From assembly GCF_000208745.1 (NCBI RefSeq), contig NC_030852.1, positions 29,037,801 to 29,101,800 on the forward strand: a stretch of DNA of 64,000 nucleotides, in the 5' to 3' direction. Origin of the DNA: Theobroma cacao. Lineage: Eukaryota > Streptophyta > Magnoliopsida > Malvales > Malvaceae. Numbering within the stretch: the first letter of the stretch is position 1; every line of letters begins with the position of its first letter. Shown here piece by piece: positions 13,301 through 24,956 of this stretch. Below the pieces are notes generated by a model that searched no databases, was not told where the DNA came from, and was given only the letters and a program-made list of their open reading frames with translations. The position numbers and the translations under genes are program-made.

Positions 13301-15727
13301 GAGCTGTGATGTTTTTTTATTTGTCTCATAACCTTTGCTTGTTATTTTACCAAGAGACATAATTATTTATATGAAAAAAACCTACGTACAATCCAATAGT
13401 TACATTATGGCACTTTATGTGACATAACATGTGAGTTAAGATAGCTTTTCATTATGTGATATAACCTTTGATTTTGAAAATACACTAATATAATTCCCAA
13501 TGAATTAAGCAACAACCTGCAATGGATGGTATGCAGTCTGAAATAAATCAGGGAAAAGAATTGGTGTTGAGAATTTTTCTAAGTGATTAGGATGATAAGA
13601 CAAATTTCTTTAAAATTGAAGCTGGTCTAGTGTGGGATTTTGTAAAGAAATGAAGTTAGCTTTACCTGTATGGTTTCTTGTCTCGGTGGTAGTTTGGCTT
13701 TTTCTTAGATGAGAATCCACTAGACAATCAAAGAAATTGATAGCTACTTAACATGTTAGATGATAAAAAATCATCGATGAAAGTCTTATTTTGTTCCATC
13801 AAAAGACCAGACCATACTGCTAGCTGCTGTTACCAAACTTAATGTGTTATCTTTTGACTAGATAATGCCTAATTGGCCTTGATGTCTAAATCTTTTATTT
13901 TCATCTGACACTTAAGCCCAATGCATTTGAGTTGATGATCTTTGTTGACTTTGTGACTCCCATGACTTTCCCACTATCCGGCCAGAAAAAGATCATTGTG
14001 TTAACCTATTCTAAACTCTACATTCACTTGTCCCTTCAGAGGTCTTGCTGACTTATGCTTCCTGATGAGCATGCTTTGCGGTCTTTATTAATCCAGATCT
14101 TTAGGATCAAGTGTTATGTTTTTACCAAAGATCCATCTTGTCATTTTACTAAATGGCTCGATGTCTGGAAGTATCTAACTTGTGGAGGGTTAGAAGACAT
14201 ATTGATATTGCGGTATATCACATTTGATTAATTAGACGATTTGTTACTCAAATCTAAGGGTAAACATTTTCATTGGTACTGTTAAAAAAGGTTATGTAAT
14301 CAATTATCAGGTATGCTGCATCATAATGGGTGAACATAGCTGTATTTAATAAATCTAAACTGCCATAAAGGCATTAAAAGAAGACAATTAGTGCCTGCCA
14401 TGCTCTTATCCTTTAATGGGAAGTTGCACTGTGTTAGGTATCAAAAATTAATTTACAACTGTATAGCAGTCACTTTGCTGCCTTAATGGAAGTTAAATGA
14501 TTTTTCTGGGAGTTTAGCATTTGGTTACCATTTGTGTAGGCTGCATTTACTTGTTACTTTTACTACTTAATTTAAATAATTGAAAATTGAAATTTTAATA
14601 TTCGTGTACAAAATACATTGTTTTCCTTTAAGATGAAATAATTATGTTTGTATTACATTTGAGCTACATTCTCATTTTTAGTTGAATATGAGTTTGCCTC
14701 TAGCCCTTTAAATATTTACTTGTACATTTTAGCAACTTTTGAGGAAGCAAAAACTTAGCAGTGAAGAAGACAACCAAACAGAAGCTTACATAGTTAAGAT
14801 AATATTCTGTTCAAGTTGAAATCCTTTAGGTATCTCAACGGCCTAGTAAAGTGCAGGTTGCTCGGAATCTGGGAAAAACATTGCGTGAATTTCAACCCAC
14901 CATTAGAGAACTTCAGGTAGGGCATGAAACTTTGGTTTTACTTGTATCTTTACTTGGTAGCTTTGCCCTTCTGAATTCTTCACCTTTGTTTTTTTCTTCC
15001 ATGAAGGAAGTTTCAAGGGAATTCAAGAGCACCCTTGAGCGGGAGATTGGTCTTGATGAAATGCCAAGTTCAACACAAACTACACTGAAAAGAAACAGCC
15101 CCTATATAAGTAATTCTATCCCAACCCCTTCACCAGTTACCAACACTGAGGAATCTGGCACTAAGGCTGACCCCAGTGAGTGATTTATATTCTTTTATTT
15201 AAAGCTATTAGTGGCATGAATTGCCTTAGGTTTTCTGATCCTTAATGAGATTTTTCCTTCAAACCTCATTTATCTTATTGCTTGATCTGTTTCCCTGAAA
15301 CATGCACTAAATGCTACATGTTAGTGGTCAATTCTGCTGTTTATAGCTTTGTAGAGGGGTCTTTCTTATTCCTTTTCCTATTCCCTTTATATCTTTCGAA
15401 GAAACTCAATGAACCATGCAATTCGTCACCTAACTGCAGATGGTACTCCATCCGTGAACAAGGCTTATACTAGTGAAGAGTACCTAAAGGTCACAGAGGA
15501 GCAGCTAAAAGCTTCTGCTTCTCAACAGCAGGATCAGACTGCCTCTCCTGCAGAAAGCCAGTTAGAATCGCAAAATCAACAAGAAGGTTGGTTCTCCTTC
15601 TTCTTCTTCTCTCTCTCTCTCTCTCTCTCTGATATTTTGATGTAATTGGTGTAAATTGGTGACAGCTACTGCCAAAGAAACTGCCTCTGCAATGCCTCCA
15701 TCTCAGAAACCTGAAAGTGACACGTGA
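7387..15727 (+). CDS. HCF106: HCF106, thylakoid Tat (delta-pH) translocase subunit TatB
   Basis: Six exons: 7387-7618, 7743-7864, 14857-14916, 15007-15175, 15440-15586 and 15666-15727. The phases join exactly to give 263 residues, close to the roughly 260 of plant Hcf106. The product is the TatB-type membrane subunit of the cpTat pathway, which moves folded, twin-arginine precursors across the thylakoid membrane. Residues 1 to about 88 look like a stromal transit peptide (Ser/Thr-rich, no acidic residues until late). The single membrane helix carries Glu99 in GAPEALVIG and the invariant FGPKGLAE (111-118). It is followed by the amphipathic helix VARNLGKTLREFQPTIRELQ and a Pro/Ser/Gln-rich stromal tail. 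The ATG at 7387 is the first in frame after stops; 7399 is an alternative. Intron 2 is about 7 kb because a copia element lies in it. A second in-frame acceptor at 14830 would add nine residues. Confidence 0.95.
8241..8523 (-). repeat. Left (3') LTR segment of the copia element
   Basis: Matches 13199-13486 in the same orientation, with many substitutions and small indels. Shared blocks include the CATAAAACA-AAT run and ATGAAAAAAACCTAC. The limits given are those of clear similarity; the true LTR is probably longer. Confidence 0.75.
9040..9365 (-). pseudogene. copia RNase H and C-terminal remnant
   Basis: The minus-strand frame 9162-9365 carries YCNNEATISKAYNQAYNRKS and QYIRLQYNIIRQKI, matching the copia RNase H region. 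A different frame downstream carries TSKWMDLKPI, the usual end of copia polyproteins. The conserved Asp of the typical 'CDNQAA' motif is replaced by Asn here. Confidence 0.7.
9628..10925 (-). pseudogene. copia reverse transcriptase remnant, interrupted by an inverted duplication
   Basis: From right to left the minus strand reads a linker (SKRIRKAKTYRS), KPIGYKWIFKKKMKVNG, DVKTTFLNSELDEVYM, KLEKSLYGLKKSPKQWHQKF, VIIYLYVDDINF and DMKDMSMADVILIIRI, then CLMYAMVCIRPDI. This is the RVT_2 domain, including the YVDD catalytic box. Stops and frame changes break it. A 36-bp inverted copy of the YVDD-encoding DNA sits directly upstream of the box. Confidence 0.82.
10000..10091. repeat. Perfect 36-bp inverted repeat within the copia RT
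   Basis: The left arm 10000-10035 and right arm 10056-10091 are exact reverse complements, separated by 20 bases. On the minus strand the left arm encodes VIIYLYVDDINF, so the right arm is an inverted copy of the catalytic segment. This looks like a template-switch or fold-back repair event. Confidence 0.95.
11022..11792 (-). pseudogene. copia GAG-pre-integrase and integrase remnant
   Basis: The open part 11241-11792 (183 codons) has the pre-integrase zinc motif (LWHNRLSHVHYR ... CKTC) and the integrase core start (SDVCDMHNTLSIDRKKYFVT, then FTDDFSRYCYVY). Downstream, in other frames to about 11022, are NGVGERKNLVLTEMVNALL and TTPYELW, the late integrase region. Frameshifts and stops break the core. 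Confidence 0.8.
11820..12300 (-). pseudogene. copia protease remnant
   Basis: On the minus strand, in disrupted frames, the sequence reads WIDTGATNHIYKDK and then GTVLYMRNSSNTQVKG and VYYVPEVKKYFMLG. The first stretch is the aspartic protease active-site motif D-T/S-G-A, at about 12061-12071. Stops before and after it show that it is non-functional. Confidence 0.65.
12424..12935 (-). pseudogene. copia gag remnant
   Basis: The 149-codon frame 12424-12873 contains CDNADYICMGHILNEMLDPL and a helical segment with KQLSNKLKKRYMTENASNKK, typical of the copia gag (UBN2) domain. A start-like stretch in another frame upstream, to about 12935, reads ITNVIKLDCFKGGNF, so at least one frameshift separates the two parts. 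An oligo-A run at the downstream end leads into further disrupted sequence. Confidence 0.7.
13199..13486 (-). repeat. Right (5') LTR segment of the copia element
   Basis: Direct repeat of 8241-8523. For a minus-strand element this is the upstream, promoter-bearing LTR. A TGTTAGATAC sequence at about 13175 may mark its inner edge. I could not recognise a convincing primer-binding site next to it. Confidence 0.75.
15606..15630 (+). repeat. (CT)n tract in HCF106 intron 5
   Basis: A pure pyrimidine CT run lies just after the donor of intron 5. That intron is only 79 bases long, so length changes could affect splicing of a small intron. Confidence 0.85.
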
Positions 15728-17939
15728 AATCCCATGAAATGGGGAATGAAGGAGTTGTCTAATCTATTAGTTTCACAGAAGCCTCAGAGCAAGGGATGAA
15801 ACCTCCTGAAAAATATGGAGAAAGAAATGCCACGTTTGTCATCTTTTTCCATCTTAATTTTGGTTAAATAATGTAGAATAGTTCCTGCAAATCTCTGTAG
15901 TCGCCAAGAGTAATTTTGCAACATAATTTCCATATCAAGTACCATTGCAGAGGAGGAATTCTGAATTTTGGGATAATGAACGTGAATCTTCTTTGGTTCG
16001 TCTGTTCATTTCTGGAGATGGTTGTCTGCATGTCAGCTAAAAACCATATGCTGAAAATTATTTCTTTCATTTAGTGAAAGGCTTTGTTGCAATACTACTG
16101 TAAACTGTGCTATATTGGAAAAACCCTTGCGGCTGGCAAATTGAGTTGAAGAAAAATATCAGGTGGCATTTCTGGTGCTTCAAAGAAAAATCGTAGATAA
16201 CTTCAATTGAAGCCAATAATGGTAACAACAAAATGCTAAATCCCTACAGTCGAAGCTGATTATAACATCAACCAAAAGGCAAAGAAGGAGACCCCATCGC
16301 TCTGTTTTGCAAATGCCTCGGTTGAGTTTAATGCAAGGGCTTGCAGAAAGGAGCCAAAGGAAAGAGAAACAAAGAGATGAACCTGTTAACGGCAGAGAAA
16401 CCATAAAAATGTTTTGAGTTAGGTTTACTGGTGGAGGAACAAAGGTCTGATTTTTGGCAACTGAGGAGAGGAAGGAAAGAACCTACTCTTCACACAAACA
16501 TTTTTGACGGTGGACTTGCTTTAAGCACCATATTGTGTATTACGCTATTCCCATTAAAATGGCTTGAGTTGCAATGGTTTTAAAAATGGTCCAGGGCTAT
16601 AATTGAGAAGGAAAAAGAAAATACAAACAAAGCATCTAATTTCTCCTTTTTTCTTTTCCCTAAGAAAGTTTCAGATAACAACTGGATAATTCAATCAGTG
16701 GCGTTTCTTCGGGTACGGCATCATAACATCATATGATAAAACGAAATGTATTATTCATTATATACTCTGTTTGGACGTATATTACCCATATTAAAAGAGA
16801 ATAAAGTTGTATTCACAGATCGAAGGAAAAAATTTCTTTTATTCATCCTTTGGTAATTAATTTTTATTTCAATTTAATCATCAAGAACTTGTGGGTTGTG
16901 CCTTTAGGTGTCTTAATTTTTACTTGATTTAATGATCAAGAAGTAGTTGTGTATTTTAGGTGTTATAATTTTTATTCTAGTGTGTGTCATCTTTAATAAT
17001 TGAGGGATGATTGTTTAGTAATAAAGACAATGACTTACTGGTAATCACACATTAAATCAGAGGAACAGGTTTTAATTCAGGTTATTGTTATCGTTGGGAC
17101 AATTCCCCTTGGTTCGTAGGAAAATTGTCGCCAAAATTAGTTGAAGGGTCAGCTTTTTGTTAATTAATTAACTACCTCTTTGGTCAAACAAGCCGAAGGA
17201 ACAGTTGTGTGTCTTGTCTCTTCTCCACCCCACCCATAAGCAGTGGTTTCAAATGGCCGGGCTAGCTTCATAAGGCCAATTATTTGCCTTTGCGATTTGT
17301 TGCTTCTCAACCAGTCTTTTATAAGTAGCCTCCACAATCAATGTCACAGTTATGCTGCAACCTCTCGCATGACTAATTCCCAGTTAATATGGACGTTGAT
17401 GTGGCAGCCACATTGGCGTTCTCTTCTTGAATTTATGGCTCCTTACTAAAGTGATTACTGCAACTAATTATAAATTTGGTCATGATTTGTTTGGTAGAAA
17501 TTAAACTTTGATAAACTTATTTCGGAATGCAGTATAAGTTTAGCGACCAATGGTGAATTGTACCCCCTTTTTGGTAGCCCCTCCCTCCATCCTAGTGCCA
17601 ATCTGGTAACAGGTAGGTAAGATGGATAAGACCACTGAGAATGACAACTACCAACACAACACCCACGTGGTGCAGATCGGTGTTTGAGTAATAATGTCTT
17701 AATTCTTTCTGGTACAACTCAAGGGAAATTAAGCTGAAAATTTTTTTAAAAGGGATCAGCACTTCAGAAATTGCTTAAAGAATGAAGAGGCCATCCGACA
17801 CATAGGACAACACCGTTTCGACGTCTATTTATATGTTGTCCTGATTTCCAAGTGTTCAATGAGTTCAACATTATCGCCAAACGAGAATCCCAACTACCTT
17901 TATATGTCTTATCAATTACTTCCATAAAGCCACAAGAGC

Positions 17940-17975
<36 letters not shown>

Positions 17976-18270
17976 ACACGAAACCAATAGCAAACTCGTA
18001 CCTAACCAACAAAGTCAAGCGTATGCCACAAAATGCCGCCTTCATTTTATAATTTTAAACACGGACTTTTCAAGGGGCTACCATTTTCACATTTATATCG
18101 ATTAGTTCATTTTAACCAATGAAAATGTAACTATATTCAAAATAAATGTGACAATAGCTAGCAATCTCTCTACATCAATCCGTGTTAAAATTAAAATGAC
18201 CAAGGACATTTCATAGAATTATAATGATGCTACCCCAAGCATGATATCACACAAAGTATTACTACTATTA
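15728..18270. other. 3' region between HCF106 and DCR-like gene (convergent)
   Basis: About 2.5 kb between convergent genes. The first few hundred bases are the probable HCF106 3' UTR. No gene is recognised: open frames such as 16180-16404 and 17243-17449 have no family resemblance. An (AT)n run lies at about 17944-17973. Confidence 0.6.
17944..17973. repeat. (AT)n microsatellite
   Basis: About 15 AT units, in the intergenic DNA downstream of the DCR-like gene. Confidence 0.9.
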
Positions 18271-21039
18271 TTAGACTTCCATGAGAAATTCCTTATCTTT
18301 CTCCAACTTCTCCATTGCTCCAGCTTCCAAGGTGATCTCCACGTCAATGCTCCTGCCTCCAGCCTTCCCTTGATACAAATACACCATCCCATCGAACCTG
18401 TTGTTGGAACCACTCCTCACCCCTTCTGGCTTTCCCCACCCGAAATCCACGTCGTACACCTTAAACCTTGGAGAGCTCCCAACAGCCACGCAGTTGACAC
18501 CAGCATCCTTGAACTGGAAAATCTTGGGTGCGGCCTCCCACTCCTTGTTACGCTCATCGATAGCCTTGGAATTGTGAGCTTCGATTGCCTTTTGTACGAT
18601 TGATGCACCGAATTCCGGCGGGTTCCCCAGCAATAACCCGGCCGCCGTGACTGTGAAGATGGCTTGAATCAGGTTGCCAAAGTAACTTTCGGGCATGGGG
18701 GGATCGACCCTTTTACGACAATCTGCAAAGACAGTGAAAACTGTGTAGTCTTCAGGTTTAAGGTTACGTGCTTGGGTTACGTGATGCCAAATATGGACAG
18801 ACAGAGATTGAAAAGTTGAGAATGGTTTTGAGCCGTCGGATGGTGGGTTAGAGTTGACTTTTGACTTGATCTTGTCGATGGCAGCTTCGGAGAACCTGAA
18901 GAGTTTCTCCCTGAGTTGCGGGCCTTGGTTGGCATCGCCGTTGGTTGACTCGACAGGGTTGGGTGGGAGCGAGAGGTCCAGCTTCACGCGGGTGTTTCGG
19001 GCTTTGGTCCGCTCAAGAAATGGCTGAACCGAGATAGAGTTCGACCCGCTGCAGATTTGAGCCCACGAGCTCATGAAATGCCACGTGGAGGTTCCATCAA
19101 GGATCGCATGGTTGAACGCGCACCCCATTGCCAGTCCGTCTTTCAACTTCGTTAACTGTCGTACAAAATCATTAACACATATAAATAATTTAAAAAGGTT
19201 AACCCAAAATGGACGGTGATGATGATAAATGGATTTGCATCTAACGGACCAAAAAATGGGGCTGGATGAAAATGAATATATCTGAAGACCACAGATTGAG
19301 ATAGGCCAATGGTACAGGAATTAATGAACGGGCAACACAAAAAGAAGTGAAGCAGATTTATGGCCTACAAATTAAAGATGGACCAGTTCTCTTGGGGTCC
19401 CATACCCATAAAAATTCTTCAGAGCTGTCCAATAATGTCTTACCTTATCTTGCACATTTTTTCCTTCATACTTCAAATTGGGCTATTTGGCTTTATGCCG
19501 TTTGATTATGGAGAAAGCAGCAGCAAGCAGGTAACTTTCAGCAAGATAATAATGATAATAATAAAAGTAATAAAGTTTGTGTTTATCAAGAATTAATGCA
19601 GGTGGGTCATTGGTTGGCATGACAAACAGCAGAGTCTAATCAAAGTCTAGACCCATCGTCTGGTCTTTTTACGAGGATCTAATTCTAATGGATAGGAGCA
19701 GGGCAACACTCAGAAGTTCTTCCTTTATAAGAATTACAGTTAAGGAGTTATAATGCTCTTCATGACTCAGGACAGCAAGGTTGTCAATTTAAGGCATGCA
19801 CTGGCTCCTTGTTGGAGCATATCATATGGGCACCTCAATCATTAACAAAACTTCCCTTATTCATAGGGTTATTCATGCATAATGCAATATGATCCTTTCC
19901 CTCTGTATAAATCTTTCAGCCATAGAAATGAGGTTCAATCTCAAATTCTGGGTGAACCTATACACTCTTTCTTAAACAAATGTTTTGATTATCAAATAAA
20001 CATGTGTGAAATATTTACTACTATCTGAGACTAATGTATGCAGTAATGCATGCACAGCTGTAACTTCATTAAGGTTTTATTCCATTTGTTATATATTCCA
20101 TCAAATTCAGAAGGGTCGTGGGCCAGTTGTCCCCCTTTTAAGTGACACAACAAGTACATTTTATTAAAAAAATATAATATAACATCTATTACAATATTTT
20201 TGCCAAAAAAACTCGATTGATTCTTTACTTTTTATATTCTTCTACAAATATCTAAATTAACTAGCAAAATAGCGTAGTAGTCGTAGTAGTATATTCTAGC
20301 CAATTAAAATTATATATAGCCATTGTAAAATCTTCCTTATTAATAAAAAAAAATTGATCATTCCAATCTGAATTCATGTTGCTTGTAATGGGAATAAGCA
20401 TGCAGGATGATTTCCTAAGACAGAGTGCCAAAAAAAAACTGCAGGGTATAAAGAATGATTCAATGGAATCTGGACAGAGATCAGCCCTTGTGGAAAACAG
20501 AGAAGCAAACAAGCAAATATGGCAAGTCCTAATGTCATTTGGCTGATGGCTGGCAATGGACTAACAGCAAAAAGTTAAAAAAGTGTTACCTGAACAGACA
20601 ACAGAGGCCGGTTTTGACCCTCCAAGTTCAAGACACCATTGTATGGTATCAGGTCCTTCAGAGAGCTTGTGCCCTCGTCAGCCGCTAGTTCATCGACGCT
20701 GATCCCCTCGGCGGTGGCTTCCAAGACTTCAACACCGTCCATATCATCATCGTAGTCCACCCTGAAAACCCCTTCCTCGTCTTTTCCCAGCTTGCCTCCC
20801 AGCTGATAAAACTCCTCCAGAACTACCCTGAGCCCGTCTTTGAGCTTCTCCACCTTGTCCTCAAACTCTCCACCCTTGTAAAACAACAACTTCTGGTTAT
20901 AATAGAATGCCAGATATGGGAGATCAAACGTGACCAACTGACATTCTTTTCTTCCTATAATCTTGCAAGGTTTGACATGGTTTTTGCTGGTGATTTTCAC
21001 CTTCGCCATTTCTTCCTTCTTCCCTACTTCAGCTGCCAT
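18271..21039 (-). CDS. DCR: BAHD acyltransferase, DCR-like (cutin assembly)
   Basis: Two exons, 20590-21039 and 18271-19155, joined in phase 0, give 444 residues. The intron of 1.43 kb has GT/AG ends (CAG|GTAACA and GACAG|TTAACG). It carries both BAHD signatures: the catalytic HAILD at residues 166-170 and the structural DFGWG at 387-391. Blocks such as TFDLPYLAFYYNQK, DGTSTWHFMSSWA and FKDAGVNCVAVGSSPRF closely resemble Arabidopsis DCR (DEFECTIVE IN CUTICULAR RIDGES). DCR is a cytosolic acyl-CoA-dependent acyltransferase needed to build cutin polyester in the epidermis; its exact natural acceptor is debated. The Arabidopsis protein has an Asn/Gly-rich C-terminal tail that is absent here. The ATG at 21009 (MAKVKITSK) aligns better with the family start; 21039 (MAAEVGKKEEMAKVK) is the longer choice. 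Function is inferred from similarity. Confidence 0.92.
19156..20589 (-). other. Intron of the DCR-like gene
   Basis: A 1.43-kb intron with no coding potential recognised. It interrupts the gene 16 codons before the HXXXD motif, at a position common in BAHD genes. Confidence 0.75.
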
Positions 21040-21150
21040 AACCTTGATGATTATTCTTTTGTTTAGCAAAATAAAAATCTTAGAAGAAGAGAACAATGTT
21101 TTCAAAGAAACGAAGAGTTGTACATAGAAAAGGGGGGACTAGACTGTATA

Positions 21151-21160
21151 GATACTTATA
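21151..21160 (-). promoter_or_regulatory. Possible TATA box of the DCR-like gene
   Basis: On the minus strand the sequence reads CTATAAGTATC, about 115 bases before the ATG at 21039. The position is suitable for a leader of about 85 bases. This is based on spacing and sequence only. Confidence 0.4.
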
Positions 21161-23408
21161 GAAGAAGACACGCACATACACTCCGTTGATGTAGTTGGGG
21201 TTGCATTAATGCGATTCATGAGAGCGGTTGTGATCCATTAATATGCCCGAGTCCCTTCTTCTGGTTTGGGAAGCAGTTGGGTAAAAAAATTTATGCGAGC
21301 TCACTGTCTGTGCTATGGCTAAAATAAATGCCAACATTAAGACACCTCAATAGTTGTTCTCTGTGTCAAAACGTTACTACTCTATCGTGTATGTGCTGTA
21401 AAGCTCTTGTACCTTGAGCTGCAAACTCTTGCACCTAGCATCCTGTTCAGCTTTCTCAATGAGGGTAAGTTTAAACAATAAATAACCTTTTGGAAGCCGT
21501 AGAAGTTTTTTCACGTCTATATTTACTAGAGGTACTCAGATTCTTTTTTTTTTTTTTCTGAAAAAAAAAAGCTCTACATATTTAGTAGAAAAGAAATAAC
21601 TATATAAATATAAGAGGTGCTCTTATGTTATGGACTTATATATATATATATATATGATGCATCCTCCCCCCTGTTTGAGCGGAAAGCTATTGGTATTTCT
21701 CTAATATCTCTATATCTTTTCCTTGTTCAGAGTGGACCAGTAGTACTCGTAAATCAAAGCCAATCCCATTTTTTTTTTCTATCTCATTTTAATTTGCTTC
21801 ATTTTCTTCCATAAGCATTAATTGAACTTAAAAACCCCTCACATGCCAAATGGCCCAAATTAATCTTTAAACATTACAAGATTCCATGTAATGATAGCAA
21901 TTTTGAATAAGATGGTTAACAACTTAGATCACTTCGAATAAATGTTGCATTGTAATGGAGACCTTCATGTGAGATGCCTAATTTCATTATTTTCTATGAA
22001 AGCTCATTTTTTTTCCAATAAAATGAAAAAGAAAGAAAATATGCTTTCCACCGATGAGATTTGAATTCATGACGCTCTTCATTGATGAAGACTTAAACCA
22101 TCAAAAGATATTGCTGACTAATAAATTTGCAACAATAAATGTTGCGATTGAATGCAAGTTTATTAAGTCAATTTACTGGAAAGTTTTCTACATGAACTAG
22201 ACTTTCTATAGGAGACCTTGTCGACAGCAACTACTACCTTCCCATGCCTATGAAATGATGTATGCATCTTCACTTATGGGACCTTAATTATGTGCGGTTC
22301 TTATTAATACAACACTAACCTTTGCCTCTCTTTACAACAGATACTAGGAAACCAACGATTACAACAAAGTCAGTACCCTTATTTAAAAAATTTTACAAGT
22401 CAGATCTCTTGCTTGATGACACACCGCTTGTTCCCTGGCCCATATGTTTTTTGACTAAAGCCAAATTGACCATTAGTACGTAAAAGGGTGCAAGATCTTC
22501 CCCTGTTGTGAAATGTAAGATTTTGATTAACAGCATAAAAACTTTTCAACAGGGACAGCACCCACACTTTTCGGTTAGATCGGTCCGTGATTTTATTACT
22601 ATGACTATGTGATCCCATACTGTTATAATTGTATATCAAAGAACAGGACTGCAACAAAAGGGCCAAAAGGCAACCACAAAAACGGAAAGTATTTATTGTT
22701 GATGATAAGGAAATGAGAAATTATTACTAGCAAAAAATGTAGGACAGGTTTTCACTTCTAGGAACAATTCAGTTATTCATCATTAACTCCATATGACCTT
22801 GCCAGCCAAAACTCTTAAGATACCTTTGATTTATTGTAAGGAGGGATGGTGATGCAGACGGGCTGCAGGCAGGCTGGCTTGATCTCCATTATCAATGATG
22901 CCAGACTTGCTAGATAGCAATACATAGTTTAGATCGTAAATTTTGAGTGACGCTGGAAATTAATTGTTTCCTAGGGTGTTGAGTGGAAGTAGCTATCGTC
23001 GGGAGTTACCACAATTTCCATACTTTTTTGCTGTAGTTTTCTACATTACACACAATAGAATTGTCACATAATGTCATGCGCGTGTATAAACACAAGAAAA
23101 GAAAAGATGGTGACAACTGATTATACTAGATTCTAAATTTCTGATTGACAGTTCATCGTCCAGAACTTCTACACTAAAGAGTTGGTGAGCAATAAATGTT
23201 CATCACCGCAGCTTAAAATTGTTCATAATTAAGTTGGGGTGGCATTGATCCATTACCTGCTTTAATTATTATTCACCAAAAGGTACCCTAAGGCGTAAGT
23301 TTTCTTGTGTTTTTCATTATTTTTCAATGTTTGTCAACACAAAACCAACAAAAATCAACAATAAAATGGTTTTTTTTTTGGCTAAATTAGTATGGAGAGA
23401 ATAAATGA
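21161..23408. other. Intergenic region upstream of the DCR-like gene
   Basis: About 2.2 kb holding the DCR-like promoter and the 3' end of the UPF0496 gene. A (TA)n run is at 21637-21655. The minus-strand frame 22400-22666 (88 codons) shows no recognisable domain. No RNA gene was recognised. Confidence 0.55.
21637..21655. repeat. (TA)n microsatellite
   Basis: About nine TA units upstream of the DCR-like gene. Confidence 0.85.
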
Positions 23409-24493
23409 TTATCTTGATACCAGATCAGGAGTCCGGGTGGTACGTGGACCCGGATCTAGAATCTCTCTCACAACTAGGTTTCTAGCCCTATTTATGGTCA
23501 TGAAACACAGATACAAATGCTCCTCTAACTCATCAAGCTGTTGGGTAAAGTTAGCATCATTCTTCTTCAGCTGGCGCGCCACTTCACCACTGGCTTGGAG
23601 TCGATCTTCACCACGGTCAAGCCAAAACTTGACCATTGCACTCATGTCTTCAAGTTCGTCATTTAGCCGAGCTACCAGCCGGCTTATTGTGTCCAAGTCT
23701 CTATTCAATATATAAGTCCCCTTGGCAGCTGCGTCTAGTTGAGCCGACTCCCTTGCAAGCCTTCTCATCGAAGCCAGCTCAAGCGAAGCTGCTATAAGGC
23801 CCGGCGCAGCCACGACCAATGCCAGAGCATGGGATGCAACTATTATTGTTAGTGAAGCCGTTAATGCTACTAGAAATACGCCCGAGCCATGTTGTAGACT
23901 GTTTATTAAATGGAGCTTGGCTCGAGCCTTGTCGCGACTAGACTCAAGCCGTTCAAGCAAATCACAACAACCTGCTTGAATGACCCGAACCCGGCTTGAA
24001 GATGGAGCAGTTGATAAAAATGGGTTAGGAGAATTGGAGAATTCAATTAACCGGGTTACAATACCCAAAAATTGATTTCCATTTGAAAATTGAGCAATCT
24101 CAAGGGCTTGAAATGAGGTCCTAAAAGAGCGATACTTGACACGTGTATGGTCGATATCTTTTAATAGTAGGCCACATAAGAGAGAAGCATTAGCAGTTTG
24201 AGAAAAATAGTCCAATAAAAGAGAGTGGGTGGTAGGTCGGTTTTGGATCAAAGTAAGGATCCGAGAAACAGTGGGTTGGTCCGGATCCAAGAGATGCTCG
24301 GCGAAGAGCCGATAAGAAGAAAGCCGAGCTGCAGTGGTTGAATCAATGGGGCTAATACACGTGGCAGAATCTATATGGGATATAGCAAGGACACGTGTCC
24401 AGAAATCGTTGTATGATTCCGTTCGGAAGGCATTGGCATATTCTTCACGGACGTCTATGCTGCGTGGGATGACAGAAGAGTTAGCACCAGATG
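23409..24493 (-). CDS. UPF0496 (DUF677) family protein, main 3' exon
   Basis: The open frame ends at TAA 23409-23411 and runs up through EEYANAFRTESYNDFWTRVL, FAEHLLDPDQPTVSRIL, LLDYFSQTANASLLC and FLVALTASLTIIVASHALAL to a helical C-terminal part. This is the plant UPF0496 layout: N-terminal helical region, one hydrophobic segment, then a coiled-coil-like tail. The biochemical role of the family is not established. A good acceptor (TTCTTTGCTTTGCAG) ends at 24494, so I take this as the last exon. The frame does continue upstream to an ATG at 24539, giving 376 codons with a hydrophobic start, if no intron is used. I could not identify a first exon in 24500-26500. The N gap at 24966-24975 and flanking (AT)n lie in that stretch. 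Confidence 0.75.
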
Positions 24494-24914
24494 CTGCAAA
24501 GCAAAGAACAATATCAACAAAGGTTAAGGGGATTATCAATTCAACTTTGAAAGAAATGCTTTTTCAAGGCTTTCCTTTAGTGAAAACGACTCGTTAGTTC
24601 ATCAAGGGTTCATCGTATAACTTGATATCATATAAACTAAAAATCAAACATATTATTGCAGGTCTAATCGTGGCTAAGTTGACTAGTTATCCCGGGCTTA
24701 AACTTGTAAAAAAGCAAACATAGTAATAGGCCCTATGGCTTCTACACTTGTTGCTCCATGTCAAAAGCCCTGAGCGCCGCGGTTATCTCTTCCTAGCTGA
24801 GTAGGCTTTAATAGACCGGCCAGGCTAAACCTGTCCCAACAACCTCTTTCTATCATCATACATGAAGCTGCAAAAATTTGGTAAAAAACGCCATGTGCAT
24901 TCATTGATTGAAAA

Positions 24915-24924
<10 letters not shown>

Positions 24925-24956
<32 letters not shown>

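Larger units (their letters stand above)
8241..13486 (-). mobile_element. Decayed Ty1/copia LTR retrotransposon in HCF106 intron 2, antisense
   Basis: Similar direct repeats at 8241-8523 and 13199-13486 are taken as the recognisable parts of the two LTRs; both contain TTTCAATAATCAC near the left and TTTTGAAAATACAC at the right. Between them, on the minus strand, lie remnants in the order gag, protease (DTGA at about 12061-12071), integrase, reverse transcriptase and RNase H. That order defines the copia superfamily. Stops and frameshifts interrupt every domain, so the element is not autonomous. The outer LTR ends and target-site duplication could not be fixed. The two LTR copies differ at many positions, which points to an old insertion. 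Read from HCF106 it is simply spliced out. Confidence 0.88.
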
